Counted from the first letter of the stretch, positions 22,937-35,394 are shown. The stretch is DNA of 64,000 nucleotides from Paramecium tetraurelia (GCF_000165425.1 NW_001799288.1:1740-65739); one strand, 5' to 3'. The notes: generated from the letters alone by a model not told the origin. A program made the numbers and translations.

Positions 22937-24555
22937 TCAATTTAAAGAAATAATTGTAGATTCTGTAATTATTTCAGGTTTAACTTTATTTCCTTAAAGC
23001 TCAAGCAACTATTCTTTATTTTTCTCTTCCAAACAATATAACCAAATTATGTATAAATCACATTTGGAAGGAGCAATCGATGTATTTAAAAGAATTAATA
23101 TAATGTTTTCTATAAATAAAATTGAATAATTCATGAAATCCAATCATGATAACTTTAAACAACTTCACTCACTTCAAAGTTACTCAATAATTCATCATCA
23201 AATAAATCGTGATTGAGCAATTAACAAAAGGTTAATCTTTACTAAATGACCCCCTCTATGATGGATATATAAATAAACAAGTACTTTTATAAAGCTAATG
23301 GTCTTCCTCAGCATTAAATAAACCTTGTAATAGATTTTTCCAATCCAAATACTTTCCCAATTTTCCAACATCTGCCCTTTTCACTAATGAATTATTTTTT
23401 TTATTTACTTCCCAATGCAGACATAATTATTTAGGCAAAGTTTTCTAATAAAGTTGCTTCTAAGTTTTAATCATCTTCTCTTAATTCTGAAAACTTAACA
23501 TTTCTTAAATAAATTTAGACACCATCATTCCCAACTTAGATATTTGCTAGTGTTATTGGTAAAACAGGATGAAATCTAGTCATTCTTAATATATCATATA
23601 AACCACCGAAAACTTATCTCATAGTAGTTCTAAAAAATAAGTAATCAGGAGTCAGCGGTTTTTTAGATTGTTTTAGTAAATATTTTAAAGTATGTCCTCT
23701 CTTCAATTCCATAAAATGCTAAAAGTTATTTTCATCTGATAACAAATCTTATCCCAAATACTTTGGGAAAAACTAAGACAAAATCAATTCGTGATGAGCT
23801 TCAAATGTGTTCAATAATTCACATTATTCTTGTTATCTCCACATGCATCTAATGTAATATTTGATTTTACTTTGGTATTAGCCATACTTCTACAGGAGCA
23901 TCGTTCATGTGATCATAACCAACTTAAACTTTTATTGATCCTTATTTCAATATCTTAATTGCTTAGTTACGGTATTGAACAGATTTCACTCTGATTTTAG
24001 CATATTCTCGGTCTATCTTATCTCGATTACTACTTAAGAACTCCAAAGGATTCTTGGATAACAGTCATACAATACAGATTCAATTATTGAAAAAGATTTC
24101 ACAACACTTTTCAGGGATTGTATGGGTTAGTTTACAATAATAACATCCGTTGCAAAATCATCGAATTCATTCTTAAAGTCTTGAAATTCTTTCTCGATTT
24201 CTTCATATGTTTTTGTTGTGTATTTCATATCCTCAACTGAAAATGTTTGATAATTCCAGTTTTTTAATGTTGTCCTGCAATCATTTACTTAGTTATAAAG
24301 TTTGTCTAATTCTCTTGACATTTCTTACAATGCAGGTACAATATTAGCATTTGCAAAGATTTTCTTAAGATTCTCAAACACTAAAGGAAAGTAAATCACG
24401 CTATCTTTAATCTTAAGCATATCGTTGGGATCAAATAATTGGTTCACATATAAAAATTCTAAAAATCCATGCCACTGTTTGAGATCATCGATGCAGCCAT
24501 TTTTTGTATACTTGTTAAATAGCTTCTCCAAAAGCACTAAATTAAAACAATCCAT
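22937..24555 (-). CDS. divergent protein-kinase-like protein, probably non-catalytic
   Basis: Hand splicing (introns of 22-26 nt, plus one less certain near the 3' end) gives about 500 residues. The N-terminal half is helical (LFNKYTKNGCIDDLKQW, EEIEKEFQDFKNEFDDF). The C-terminal half has a kinase-like rhythm (VEVWLIPK, FGGLYDILRMTRFHPVLP, IQVGNDGVQIYLRNVKFSE, GLFNAEEDHQLYK). The HRD, DFG and lysine motifs are absent in recognisable form, so I call it kinase-fold-like only tentatively. An alternative stop at 23131 is possible if the last intron, about 44 nt, is not real; the C-terminal exon ends ESTIISLN. Confidence 0.5.
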
Positions 24556-24642
24556 AATAATATTTTTTATAATAAAAAGTGAATATAAAAAATTCAAAAT
24601 TTTTTCTAGTTTTTTACTCTATCATTATTAAAAATAGAGTAA

Positions 24643-25059
24643 ATGTTGGCTGAATTACTTCGAAGTGGTTAGAACTTAGTAGAACTAGTTGTTATTTAGG
24701 ATTATTTATCACAGAGTCTAAAATTTTAATTTGTTGTTTGTTATTAAAATATTCTAATTGAAGGCTTACGTTCAATTACATTATCATAATTAGTAATATT
24801 TTTTTTTTCAGGGAACAACATTATAGTCTTAAATTAGAGTGATGCTTACTTTTTTAATTTATGGATTCTCCTCATTTTATCTCTATGGTTATTAGCATTA
24901 GCTATCTTCGAAATGCTTTCTTCCAGTTTTGGCTGGTTATGGTATATTTTCTTTATTGAACATTTTTTTCTTATTCAACTTCAACTCTGATTATAATGTG
25001 GTTCTTCTCATTCGTTAATATTAAATAATTAATAATAAATAAATATAGAAAGAATATGA
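24643..25059 (+). CDS. small membrane protein, 3' end uncertain
   Basis: The start exon MLAELLRSGQNLVELVV leads through a possible 19-nt T-rich intron (GTAAT...TTTCAG) to a hydrophobic exon with FLIYGFSSFYLYGY and CFLPVLAGYGIFSLLNIFFLF. Without that intron another hydrophobic frame ends at TGA 24988-24990. If a last intron of 35 nt before 25050 is used, the protein ends within a few bases of the next gene's ATG. No family recognised; start and exon structure are tentative. Confidence 0.4.
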
Positions 25060-26702
25060 ACAAAGATTACAAATAATTAGCTATTTAGTATCATTTGGCT
25101 TTCATGAATCTTAAACAAAGAATTGATTTATCTCAAAGGGCATACAATGTATACATCCATATTGAATTAGACTCTTGATTATAAGGTGTAATTGGAATTA
25201 TTATATCAATAAAAACTAAAATCAATTATAGACAAATATGAGGACCACAAATACGATGAAGTGTTTTAATATATTATTACAAACTGCTCAAATAAGTACC
25301 AAGTCTAGGAATCATTGATAACAGATTTGAAACGAGCAAGAGAGGAATTCTCAAATCACATAAATACCTATTAATTATAATTGAACAATCTACATGACAA
25401 AAAAGAGAAGTAAACTAATAATTGAATTAGATCTATTAATAAATTGAAGACTGCTTAATAGAAGTTGGCATAAAGCCAATCCTTTTATGTGTCTATCACT
25501 AAGGTATTCGAAAGAAATGTGTTAACTATAGAATTGGTGAATGACAACGTTGATTAAAAGTTGGGACACATGAAAACAATTTAAGATCTTATGAAAAACA
25601 AGGAGAATACATTTGGAAATTACAAAATAGCTGTAGACAAATACAATTAATAATATAATGAAATCTTGCCTGAATTGGAATTGTATGTCAATCAAATTAA
25701 AGAACTTGAATAAAATGTGGCTGAATGCGTAAGATAATTGTTTCAAAAAATTGCATTGGCTGAGGTTTCAGCTTTAAGAAACAGGTATTTATTAAAATAA
25801 CTTCAGGCAATATGATTTAGATTAGGTCATTAAATATTTGGATAAAGTCGACTTTACAAAGATTAATACAGTCTTTAAATTTACTGAAGAATCTTTTTCA
25901 CTTGCAAAAGTTGAATAAATTTAAACATTCTCTACTAAAATTGTGACCAGTTATCTTCATAAATTTAATTTGATTGCCTAGGAGGAGAAAAATTAACCTG
26001 AATAAGAATAATAATTACAATAGTAGTAGGAGGAAACTCTATCAGAAGAATAAAAATAGAAAATAGAAGAATTTTCAGTAGCGCTATTAAATAAATAAGA
26101 GTTATAGGAAAAATTGATCAGTTCTATTGAATAAAGCATAAATCAGAATAATGCTCATTTAGTTTTGGACTCATTATCTCTACGTATAAAGTAATATTAT
26201 TGTTTATCATAGAGCTCCAATATAGATTGGAAAACGTAACCATTTATTAATTTAATCATTATTTAATAAATTATTGGAATGCATTCCAAAAGAAGGTTTT
26301 AATGTATAAAAGATTCAAAAGCTATCTACTTTTATTTACACATAATAAGAGGAAGCAGTTTCAATATTTTCGGTTTTGTGCTAGAATCCTATTTTTTCAA
26401 AAAAAACTGATTATTGGGAATGGCTAATATTCTGGTAGGTAAACCAAACATGTGAAGGAGTCGAGGAATCTGATAGATCATTGATCATATTCCAATAATT
26501 CTAAAATACTGTTTAATAGATGGTTTAAGCAAAAATTCCTGTTGCAATCATAAACACCTTCACTTCAGATTTAGCTCAATTTTATGGATTAAAAGCCCAA
26601 TAAATCGAAGAGCTTAAGAAATTATTATCTAGATTTATTCTAGCATCATAATCAAATCCAAACTCGAAGCTGTAAATTCAGTCTTTTGATTCAGTAGAAT
26701 GA
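25056..26702 (+). CDS. BAR/F-BAR-like coiled-coil protein (tentative)
   Basis: Introns of 21-23 nt (four or so) join a long helical protein of ~510 residues. It begins MNKDYKQLAIQYHLAFMNL with long amphipathic helices and regular charge pairs (LKRAREEFSNHINTYQ, DLMKNKENTFGNYKIAVDKY, LPELELYVNQIKELEQNV). A Gln-run linker encoded mostly by TAA/TAG follows near 26000-26060, then a second helical domain (LLECIPKEGFNVQKIQKL, DYWEWLIFWQVNQTCEG, VAIINTFTSDLAQFYGL). The length and helix pattern resemble membrane-curving BAR-type adaptors, but no diagnostic motif proves it. Confidence 0.5.
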
Positions 26703-26860
26703 AGTTATTAAATTATAATAAGTCGTACATTAACAACCGCGATTAATTGCCATTAGTATTTTAATATACATTCATATATTTAGACTTTTGGTTAATTAAA
26801 AGTAGGAATTATTAACAAATTTTATTATTATTTAATTTTTAATAATAATTATATATTAAA

Positions 26861-28128
26861 ATGCAAACTAGAGAAAAATTAGGAGCGTAAGCAAAAAGAA
26901 TGCTTAAAATACTCTCAGATTTCAAAGGTTAGATTATAGATGGTTACAAAGTAATGTTATGCAATAATTAGGTTATTCTAACCTGCAGAGATTTAGTGTT
27001 GCCTGATATAAAAAAGCTTATAGAGCTTCTATTCATATTTGAAGGCTTGGGATTTATTACTAGGATATCTAAAAAAAGATTTATATATTCTGGTTTAAAA
27101 GGGATGACTGCTCGAATTTTAGAGGGAGTAGAAATTGCATTAACACGAACTCAATATGATAGAGAGCATTGGCTTTTTTCAGAAGATTTCATCATTGAAA
27201 ATAAAAAATATTCAATCAGATAAAGTGTCTACTTTGGATTATTTTATCAGGAAATTATTACATAAATTTTTAGCAATTAGGGTGAGATTTCTACTATTGA
27301 CTAGGTCGAATGATTGCTAGAGATACAATCGAAAAATTGGTTGAGCAATTGTAATTGACTGCTAAAGAGCAAAGCAGTGCTCTAATTATAAATGAAATGG
27401 CTAGTATAATGACAAGTTTGAATCTTTTAGACAAGTATTTCTAATTTGTTATAATTCATAGGAGAAGTCCAGCTGATGCTTACGAAACATATCTGTGGAT
27501 TGGACCAGACATTCTACATTAGTTTATGATTGAACAATTAAATCCGTATTCGCTTCAAGTATGAAATAGCAACTAATAAGTTAAAAGAATAATTAACAAG
27601 TAAAGTGAAGTTAAATTTCGAGAAGGAATCCACTTATTTTTCGAATTTATTTAGAGATTTAGTGGAATTTTAGGTTTAGGATAATGAAGTGAAATTGCCC
27701 TTAGTAAACTTTCCAACTGCAGCATATGCACTATTAAAAGGAAAGCATATAACTTACTATATAAAAAAACTAGCAATAATTATCGGCAGAGCTAATCAGA
27801 CTAAGAATAGCAAATATGAATGGGACGTAGACTTAGCTTTAGATTTAGGGTAAAAGATTTCCAAATAGCATGCTGTCATTTCTTATAATATGGATAAAGA
27901 ATTGTAATATTTAAAATATGAGAGTATAGTTTTGAAATAAGGTGCTTAAGCAATAAAAAACCAATATATGTAGACTCAGTAACAATAACCTCTAAGGACA
28001 ATCCCGTTATTTTGAAGCATAGATCTTCAATTCAAATTGGAAAGTTTATTCTTATGTTTTATTTACCGAAATTGTAGTCTGAAATTTAAAACCAAGATGG
28101 CACAGAATAAAATATGGTTGTAGAATGA
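26861..28128 (+). CDS. FHA-domain protein with a possible winged-helix N-terminus
   Basis: Introns of 23, 22 and 26 nt are supported by restored domain continuity. The first ~90 residues (LGAQAKRMLKILSDFKGQII, LVLPDIKKLIELLF, EGLGFITRISKKRFIYSG) resemble the E2F/DP-type winged helix in its 'EGLGxIxRxxKNxxxxxG' ending. A central helical part follows. The C-terminal FHA domain has IIIGRANQ, WDVDLALDLG, ISKQHAVISY, DNPVILKHRSSIQIGKF and FYLP, with the phosphothreonine-binding GR and S..H residues. A nuclear phospho-reading regulator is likely; the winged-helix call is weaker than the FHA call. Confidence 0.72.
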
Positions 28129-28605
28129 GAATTGATATGTTGTTTGTAACAATTTCAATTAAATTTATTATTTTATATAATGCAAAATGCAGTTTGAATT
28201 TTGCTAGTTTTGATTTAACATTGAATAAATATTTGAATGAAAGCACTAATAAACATTATTCCAGTTATAAGCATTTCATTATGAAATATCCTTATGATTA
28301 AGTATAAATGTTTTATTATGTTTTCTATTGAGTTTTTAATTATAAATAATCTGAAGCTAAAATAAAAATTGATTTTAGTGATAAATAGGTAATCTTTAAT
28401 CTATAAGAGAGTAATTAGTATTAAAAAGACCCATTAATTGAAATATCTTAATTTCAAAATACCTAATTATTGTAGATAATTTTTGTATGTTCATGTTATA
28501 TTAGCTTCGTAATATTTGGATTAACTTTTGATTCTTGACAACTGCTCATAGCTAATTATTATTTTATTTTAAAGAAGTTTTTGGCGCTTTCTAGAGGTAT
28601 AATGA
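28129..28605. other. intergenic, nothing recognised
   Basis: 477 bp, AT-rich, TGA in all frames. It separates the FHA gene from the PHD gene on the same strand and should include the latter's promoter. Confidence 0.55.
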
Positions 28606-31498
28606 ATGGCTCATAAGTTTGATAGGGAAATGTACAACATCGATCCTTGTATGAAAAGAAGAAAATAAACAAGAGTTCGCAAGCAATTAGTTAAAGCGAA
28701 TTTGCAAGATGAAAGTGAAGAAAATTGCTTAATTGAGGTATAATAGAAAGTCACAAAAAAATATCAAAATTATTTGCATACTCTAAGAAAAATGGGTGAT
28801 TTTGATTGGACTGATATAGAAAATACAAATAACTCCAAAGTTATTTATCCAAGTACTCTTTTTCTTATATCAAGTCCAATTTTTGCAAGCATCCACTCTC
28901 TAATTTATGATTGCAGCACTCTATTTCAATTGCGATCAAGAGTATCTCTAATAATGTCTGCATGAAATTGAGAAAATATTGAAGAAAAATGAATCAATAT
29001 ATGGGACTTAAATATAAGAGTAAATAATCTTTTGATTTAATTAGTGATTGCAAAAAATAGAAAAATAAAAAAGGGTATGATGTGAATGATGATATCTTCA
29101 TTTTAGAAATGAGAAACTTAGGTTAAAAAGACTTAGATGATCTAATTACAACCTAAGAGTACTATCAATAAATATGATTAGAATTGACTTAGAACAAATA
29201 GCAAAATAAAATGAAGAAAATTTGCAATAGTATACCACTCTGTTGCCCACAGTTAAATAGCATTTAAAAACAGATTAACAAAATAATCTTTTGAGGGATA
29301 TAGCAGGGCTTACAGAAGCTGAAAAACAATATATAGAAAAAACAGAAATGAAAATCTAAGCAGATGAATAAAATGTAGTTGTGTAAGAGACTGGAAAAAA
29401 AACATAAGGAGGAGGAATTCACTTATAACCAAATTTAGATGATGCATTGTGTTAAGTTTGCAATGATGGAGATTATACTGATGATAATCTCATTGTCTTT
29501 TGTTCTAAATGCAATATATCTGTACATTAAAAATGTTATTTAATTGATATAATACCAAATGAAGATTGGATATGTGATGTTTGTTAAACATTTGGACCAA
29601 ATGGACAATATTTAAGATGTGCTTTGTGCCCTAAATTAGGTGGGGCTATGAAAGCTACTTAAATAGATGCATCATAGCTCTTACACCTTAAATTCAACCT
29701 ATTTTGAATCTTAAGGTGAAACCATGATGAAGAATGACTTTGTCTCTAAATTATGTAATAATATGCATTAAATCAAGTTTAATAAATTGATGATGACTAA
29801 GAACTCTATTATGATTTTGGGAAATTACCAAATAGAGATATTCGTGATTTAGAAAATAATAAGGAAATTAAAGAACCATAGCCATAAAAAGTTTGGATTC
29901 ATTTATCTTGTTTTTATTGGTCTCCAGAATGTTTCTTAGATGAAAAATAAGACATTCTGAGAGGAGTTGATAATATTAATGCCAAAAGATTTGCTCTCAA
30001 CTGCAGCATTTGTAATATTAAGAAGGCAGGAATGTGCATATAATGCGCCAGAGGTAGCTGTGCTACTTCTTTTCACGTTGAATGTGCCAGACGATCTGGA
30101 ATATTCTTGACTTAAACTGTTATCAATAATAAACCGGATTATTAAATATTCTGCTTAAAACATGTTCCCCTTAAAGTTAAGAGAATTCTAGAATCAAAGC
30201 AAAGGTTATATGAAAGAGAAATAATTGATTTCTTTAGAGCGTATGAAAAGTGTAGATAAGTGCATAAAAAGAGTGTTTAAAAGCCAAAAAAGTTAAAAAC
30301 AAACAAAGAGTAAAAGTAAAAATAAGAAAATCAGGAACACACAGAGAATGAATTCGATTTAATAGATTTTGCAAATAAATTAAAGGAGTTTATAAATTAG
30401 ATTACTGATTAATAACTTATTGTCAATCTAAAATTAGAGCAGGGATAGTATGCTATCGAATCCATTTCAGGACCTGTCCTCAAACCATAAAAATAGTATA
30501 AGCTCACAATTTTACCAGAGGTTTATTAAAATAAAGTTGATGCAAATGGCTTACTAGTTACATAATTTTATAAAAGCACTATTACTGCAACAGATGAATT
30601 GTGGAAGCATTTTAAGTATAGAGATTATGAGAAAGATATAACATATAAGATGTATGAGAAATTAAGAAGAAGGGCAAGCAAATATATGTAAGAAATAAAT
30701 CCTTAAAAAAAACAAGCTAAACTTATAGATATCCTAATGCTAAAAAAATATAAAAAGAATAATAAAGCTGAATTAAAAAGGGAAATTATTATTGAATAAG
30801 TGGGAGATGAATTTTTCTAAAGAGATGATAATTTATATTGTGTATGCAGAGGGAAATTTAAAGACGGGGATCCTATGATTTGTTGTGAAGGGTGTGATGA
30901 ATGGTTTCATTTTGATTGCTTAGAAATGACAATACCATTTGAAGAAGCTTCTTAAATTGAATTTAAATGCTTCTTATGTGTTGATGATTTACCTCAAAAT
31001 GAAAGAGTACCAATCCGTAACATTTAATCAAAGATCTTTAAAGATTCCTCTTTTAAATTACAAAGAGAATTAGCAGAGAAATGTAAATTGGATGAGTTAA
31101 GAAGATTAAGATTGAAAGATATGTATGAAAATAAATTAAAGGAGGAATAACATTTTGATATCGATAATCACCAGATTCAACCAGATAACAATGCTTTGAT
31201 AGAAGATTAAAATAATCAGGAAAAGCAATGCTTCTAGGAAGAGTTAAATATTTCTGTAGATAATTAATTTCAAATCAATAATCAGACATTTTATAAGGAT
31301 TAAATTCAAATTGAAATATAATTGGATGGAAATGAGAAAAATAAGAAGAGCGATGATCATGTAAAAACACCAAGCAAAACAGAATCTGTTGAAGATTAAG
31401 AAAATCATAAATTAGAAGTTCCAGAAACTTAAGAAAAAGTCAACAATAATAAATTTAAACAAAAATCAATTAGAGACTATTTCTAAAAGTTAAAGTGA
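28606..31498 (+). CDS. large chromatin reader with extended PHD and second PHD finger, C-terminal PIP-box-like motif
   Basis: Several 23-25 nt introns are clear; one near 28850-28900 looks longer. An N-terminal helical region precedes an extended PHD module: CQVCNDGDYTDDNLIVFCSK, VHQKCYLI, WICDVCQ, CALCPKLGGAMKAT, then after an insert WIHLSCFYWSPECF, CSICNIKKAGMCIQC and SFHVECARRSG. Later comes a second PHD of the CXXC1/Spp1 style (CVCRGKFKDGDPMICCEGC, WFHFDCLEM, FKCFLC). The acidic Gln-rich tail ends QKSIRDYF-QKLK, a PCNA-binding (PIP-box) consensus. Expected role: histone-tail reading tied to replication or repair. A one-base frame jump lies between 29650 and 29704 with no visible intron. 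Confidence 0.82.
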
Positions 31499-31726
31499 TT
31501 ATATTTAATTCACATTATGGCACAGCAAGTATCTCCTCTTCTCCATTCAACATAAGGGCGAGTAACAAAGTTTGGCTAGCCTTTTAATCTCCAGACATCA
31601 TTTCTTGATTTTTGCAAAATGTGATTTCTTATTTCTTCTAAAAATTAATCTTTTTTGCTTATTTAAAGATGTGGACTGCTAAAATCATTTATGTTTATAT
31701 CCTTCCCTTAATGATAAGACATTTAC

Positions 31727-31790
<64 letters not shown>

Positions 31791-32426
31791 TTATTATTAA
31801 TACATCTTATTTTGAGTTTCTATAATTCTTACAAATAAAGAGAATGAATCTCAAAAGTTATTTGTATTATGTGAAAGTACTAAGATAAAATTTTACTATT
31901 CCTTTGATTTATTAGTTAATTGAAAATATTATTTACTATATGGCAAAATAACAACATTGAATCTCATGAATCTATATGTAATGAGTCTTTAAAGAAGAAG
32001 ACTTAGTTTAAATTGAAAATCTTCCTTTATTCCCCAATATCTATATAAAATGAGTTGCTTCTATTTTTGGCATTTTAAGTATCTTTTTATATGACATCTA
32101 TATATTTTAGAATATTGATTCTTTTTGGGTAGGGAGGACTTTGTATGGATTTTTTGAATCGTTGTAGAGTAAGAACTTGGATGAACTTTCATATTGTTGA
32201 AGATTAATTTCTAGCTTCTGATTTAAAATAAATAAGTAAGAGTTGATTTTGAAGTGCTAATATTTCAAAGATCAAATAGATCTGCTATTTAATCCATAAT
32301 TGGGCATTAGTTTTAGAAAAAATACTTCAATTTAAATCCGTTTTTCAATTAAATTTCGTTTTTACCAAGCAAAAATCTCACTACAAAAGTTGCTAACATG
32401 CTTTGAGAAGGTACTTATTAATAAAA
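31499..32426. other. intergenic region upstream of the trichocyst gene
   Basis: About 930 bp with no gene. It includes the TAA-repeat microsatellite and the promoter of the first trichocyst matrix gene. Both strands have frequent TGA. Confidence 0.6.
31728..31788. repeat. (TAA)n / (AAT)n trinucleotide microsatellite
   Basis: About 20 perfect tandem copies of a 3-base unit over 61 bases, in intergenic DNA. In this code TAA would be read as Gln and AAT as Asn, but no flanking coding frame supports translation. Confidence 0.95.
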
Positions 32427-33479
32427 ATGAAAGTCACAATTACATTGTTAGTTGTCTTAGCTCTTGCTAATGCTGGTATGGTGCAAAAGTTCCCACTTAC
32501 ATATGGTGGCAAAAGAAGCCTCATGAACATCATGGTTGAAGTTGAAAACAAGATTAAATCTCATTCACCTCTTGACACAATCAAAGGAGTTCTTGATAAC
32601 TTCAAATCAGCAGTTGCTTAAGAATAAGGAACTCATGATGAAGTCTATACTGCCCAATTAGCTGAATGCGAAAGTGAAATATCCTACAGAAGGGCCGAAG
32701 TTGAAGACTCTGTTGGCACACTCAAAATCGCCAATGGTATTCTCAAGACTTCAAATATCTTATTGACCAAGACTTAAGCAACACTTGGAGAAACTGAAAA
32801 TATATTAAATTCTGTATCCCTCCATATTGATCTTATCAATGATGTCAGAAAAGAAGATACATAATCTTACAATAGAGGAGCTGTTACATTCAACGATGCT
32901 ATCAATGCTATCGATGATGGAATCGATCTTGGTGTTGCTTTGGTCAAAGGTGAAGCTAGCTTAATCCAAGTAGCTGATATGACCACCAAATTGATGATGG
33001 CTTCAGTTGCCACAAAGATGAACAAGGCTTTCATGGCCCCATTAGCTGCTTTAGCTTCCATCAAATAAGAAGAAGATGCTGCAGGTGCTGCTGAAAGACT
33101 CGTCTAATTATTATAAACTTTAAGATCTAATGTTGAAGAAGCTTGGGCATCATACACCACTGAAAATACCAAAGCTTTAGCTCTTTTCACCCAATAAAAG
33201 GATTTATATCTTGCTACTTAAGGAAGACTTTCAGATTCAAAAGATAAATTGGTTATTAAGGCTGAAAACTTACAAGGTGTCATCTCAGTTCAAACTGCCA
33301 TTGCTTAGGCCGCTACAAACAAGAAACAAAGAAACCAAACCTTATGGGATGATGCAGCTGATTTGTGCCACAGCTTTGATGTTGAATATGAGGCTGTTAC
33401 CGAAGGAAGAAGATAAGAATTAATTTTGGTTTAAGAACTAGAGAGAGCTGTTGAGAGAAGAGCCGCTGAATAAATATGA
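32427..33479 (+). CDS. trichocyst matrix protein
   Basis: 350 codons, intronless, intact. A signal peptide (MKVTITLLVVLALANAG) leads into a prosequence with LTYGGKRSLMNIMVEV and HSPLDTIKGVLDNF. Long Ala/Glu/Gln-rich helical heptads then follow (VADMTTKLMMASVATKM, AAGAAERLVQLLQTLRSN, QTLWDDAADLCHSFDVEY). This architecture, pre-pro segment plus alpha-helical coiled-coil units processed by proteolysis, is that of Paramecium TMPs, which pack as a crystal in the dischargeable trichocyst. Codon use is strongly biased (GCT, GAA, AAG, TTG), as expected for a very highly expressed gene and unlike its neighbours. Confidence 0.95.
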
Positions 33480-34340
33480 GATATAAAATAATTTAAGATA
33501 TTACAATTTTTTTATGTATCTTTTCAACTTTATATATTTATATATATATTGTAAATATTTATAACTATTGTTTAAATCGTTTTCGAAGAACAAAAAAAAA
33601 AAATACATATGGAAAAATTAGAATGTTCTATTTGATTTTATTGAATGATTAGAAAATTAGTTAAAACAAAATAATCAAATTTGTATAAAATTACACCTTC
33701 TAAAAGGAATATCATAATACTTAAAAGTGTTAAATTTATAAAAAATGCGAAAGTGTAGGTATTTAAATCATATTTGTTTGACCTTTTTTAATAGAAGTTC
33801 ACAAATTTAAATAACAATTCAATTAAATTATTTTCATATTTTTTAATGTTGCTAATGAAAATTGAAAAATATATATATATTAAGCATTCATTTTACAATT
33901 GATAATAGCCTTACAACGAAATTTTTGAGTTTTTGTTTTCAAAAACAATTTTCTATATAAAATTATTTGTTAATAAGGTAATTTGAAACTAATGAATAAA
34001 CCTTCTTTGATTGTTCTATGTTTTGAGATGAAATATATAATAATAATCTCAATTAAGATTACTAATTATTGAATCATTAATTTTATTCAAACTATCGCAA
34101 GGAAAATATTTAACTTCTATTTGAGGAGCTAAATTTATATATCCCTTATATCAAGTTGTATTGTTCAAACGCCATTGAAAAACAATAATTTGAAGAAATT
34201 TATAAATAACTCGTTATATACAGTTATTATAGATTAATATTAAATGACTTAATAAAAAAATTGAGTACCCGTTTTTCAATAGATACACTATTTGGGCCTA
34301 TAAAAAGCAAATTAGAGTTGACTAGCAATAAATAATTTTA
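33480..34340. other. spacer between the two trichocyst genes
   Basis: 861 bp of very AT-rich DNA with poly-A and TA tracts and no gene. Unlike the adjacent coding regions, I see no obvious similarity between this spacer and the upstream region of the first copy apart from a few bases before the ATG. Confidence 0.5.
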
Positions 34341-35394
34341 ATGAAAGTCACAATTACATTGTTAGTTGTCTTAGCTCTTGCTAATGCTGGTATGGTGCAA
34401 AAATTCCCACTTACTTATGGTGGCAAAAGAAGCATCATGAACATCATGGTTGAAGTTGAAAACAAGATTAAAGCACACTCCCCACTTGATACAATCAAGG
34501 GAGTACTTGATAACTTCAAATCTGCAGTCGCCTCAGAATAAGGAACACACGATGAAGTCTATGGAGCTTAAAAGGCTGAATGCGAAAGCGAAATTGCTTA
34601 CAGAAGAGCTGAAGTTGAAGATGCTACTGGCACACTCAAAATCGCCAATGGTAATTCTCAAGACCTCAAATATCTTATTAAAGAAAACTTAAGCCACAAT
34701 TGGAGAAACCGAAAATATCTTGAACACTGTGTCATTACACATTGGACTCATTAACGATGCCAGAAAGGAAGACACATAATCATACAACAGAGGTGCCGTT
34801 ACATTCAATGATGCTATTAACGCCATCGATGACTCCCTTGATTTGGCTGCCGCATTAGCTAAAGGAAAAGCCAGTTTGATCTAAGTTGCTGACATGACAA
34901 CCAAATTGATGAAGTCTTCAGTTGCCACAAAAATGAACAAGGCTTTCATGGCCCCATTGGCTGCTTTGGCTTAAATCACATAAGAAGACGATGCTGCAGG
35001 TGCCGCTGAAAGACTTGCCTAATTATTGTAAACCTTAAGAACCAACGTTGAAGAAGCTTGGGCATCATACACCGCTGAAAACACCAATGCTTTGGCTCTT
35101 TTCACCTAATAAAAGGATTTATACCTTGCCTCATAAGCCAGACTTGATGCCTCAAAGGGAAGATTATCAAATAAGGCTGAAAACTTATAAGGAGTCATCT
35201 CAGTCTAAACCGCCGTTGCTTAAGCCGCCTCAAACAAGAAGCAAAGAAACCAAACCTTATGGGACGATGCTGCTGATTTGTGCCACAGCTTCGACGTTGA
35301 ATATTAAGCCGTCACTGCAGGAAGAAGATAAGAATTAGTCTTGGTCTAAGAATTGGAAAGATTAGCTGAAAGAAGAGCTGCTGAATAATAATGA
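34341..35394 (+). pseudogene. second trichocyst matrix protein copy, single-base frameshift
   Basis: A tandem paralogue of the gene at 32427, nearly identical in its first 60 residues. It is conserved along its whole length mostly by synonymous change (MKVTITLLVVLALANAG, AADLCHSFDVEYQAV). The body is 1054 nt, one more than a whole number of codons. Alignment by eye with the first copy places one extra A at 34653-34654 (GGTAATTCTC against GGTATTCTC). Translation would leave the frame there and stop at TGA 34809-34811. Downstream of that point the original frame stays open to 35392-35394. Either a very recent inactivating insertion or an assembly error in an intact gene; no GT-AG intron accounts for it. 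Confidence 0.85.
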
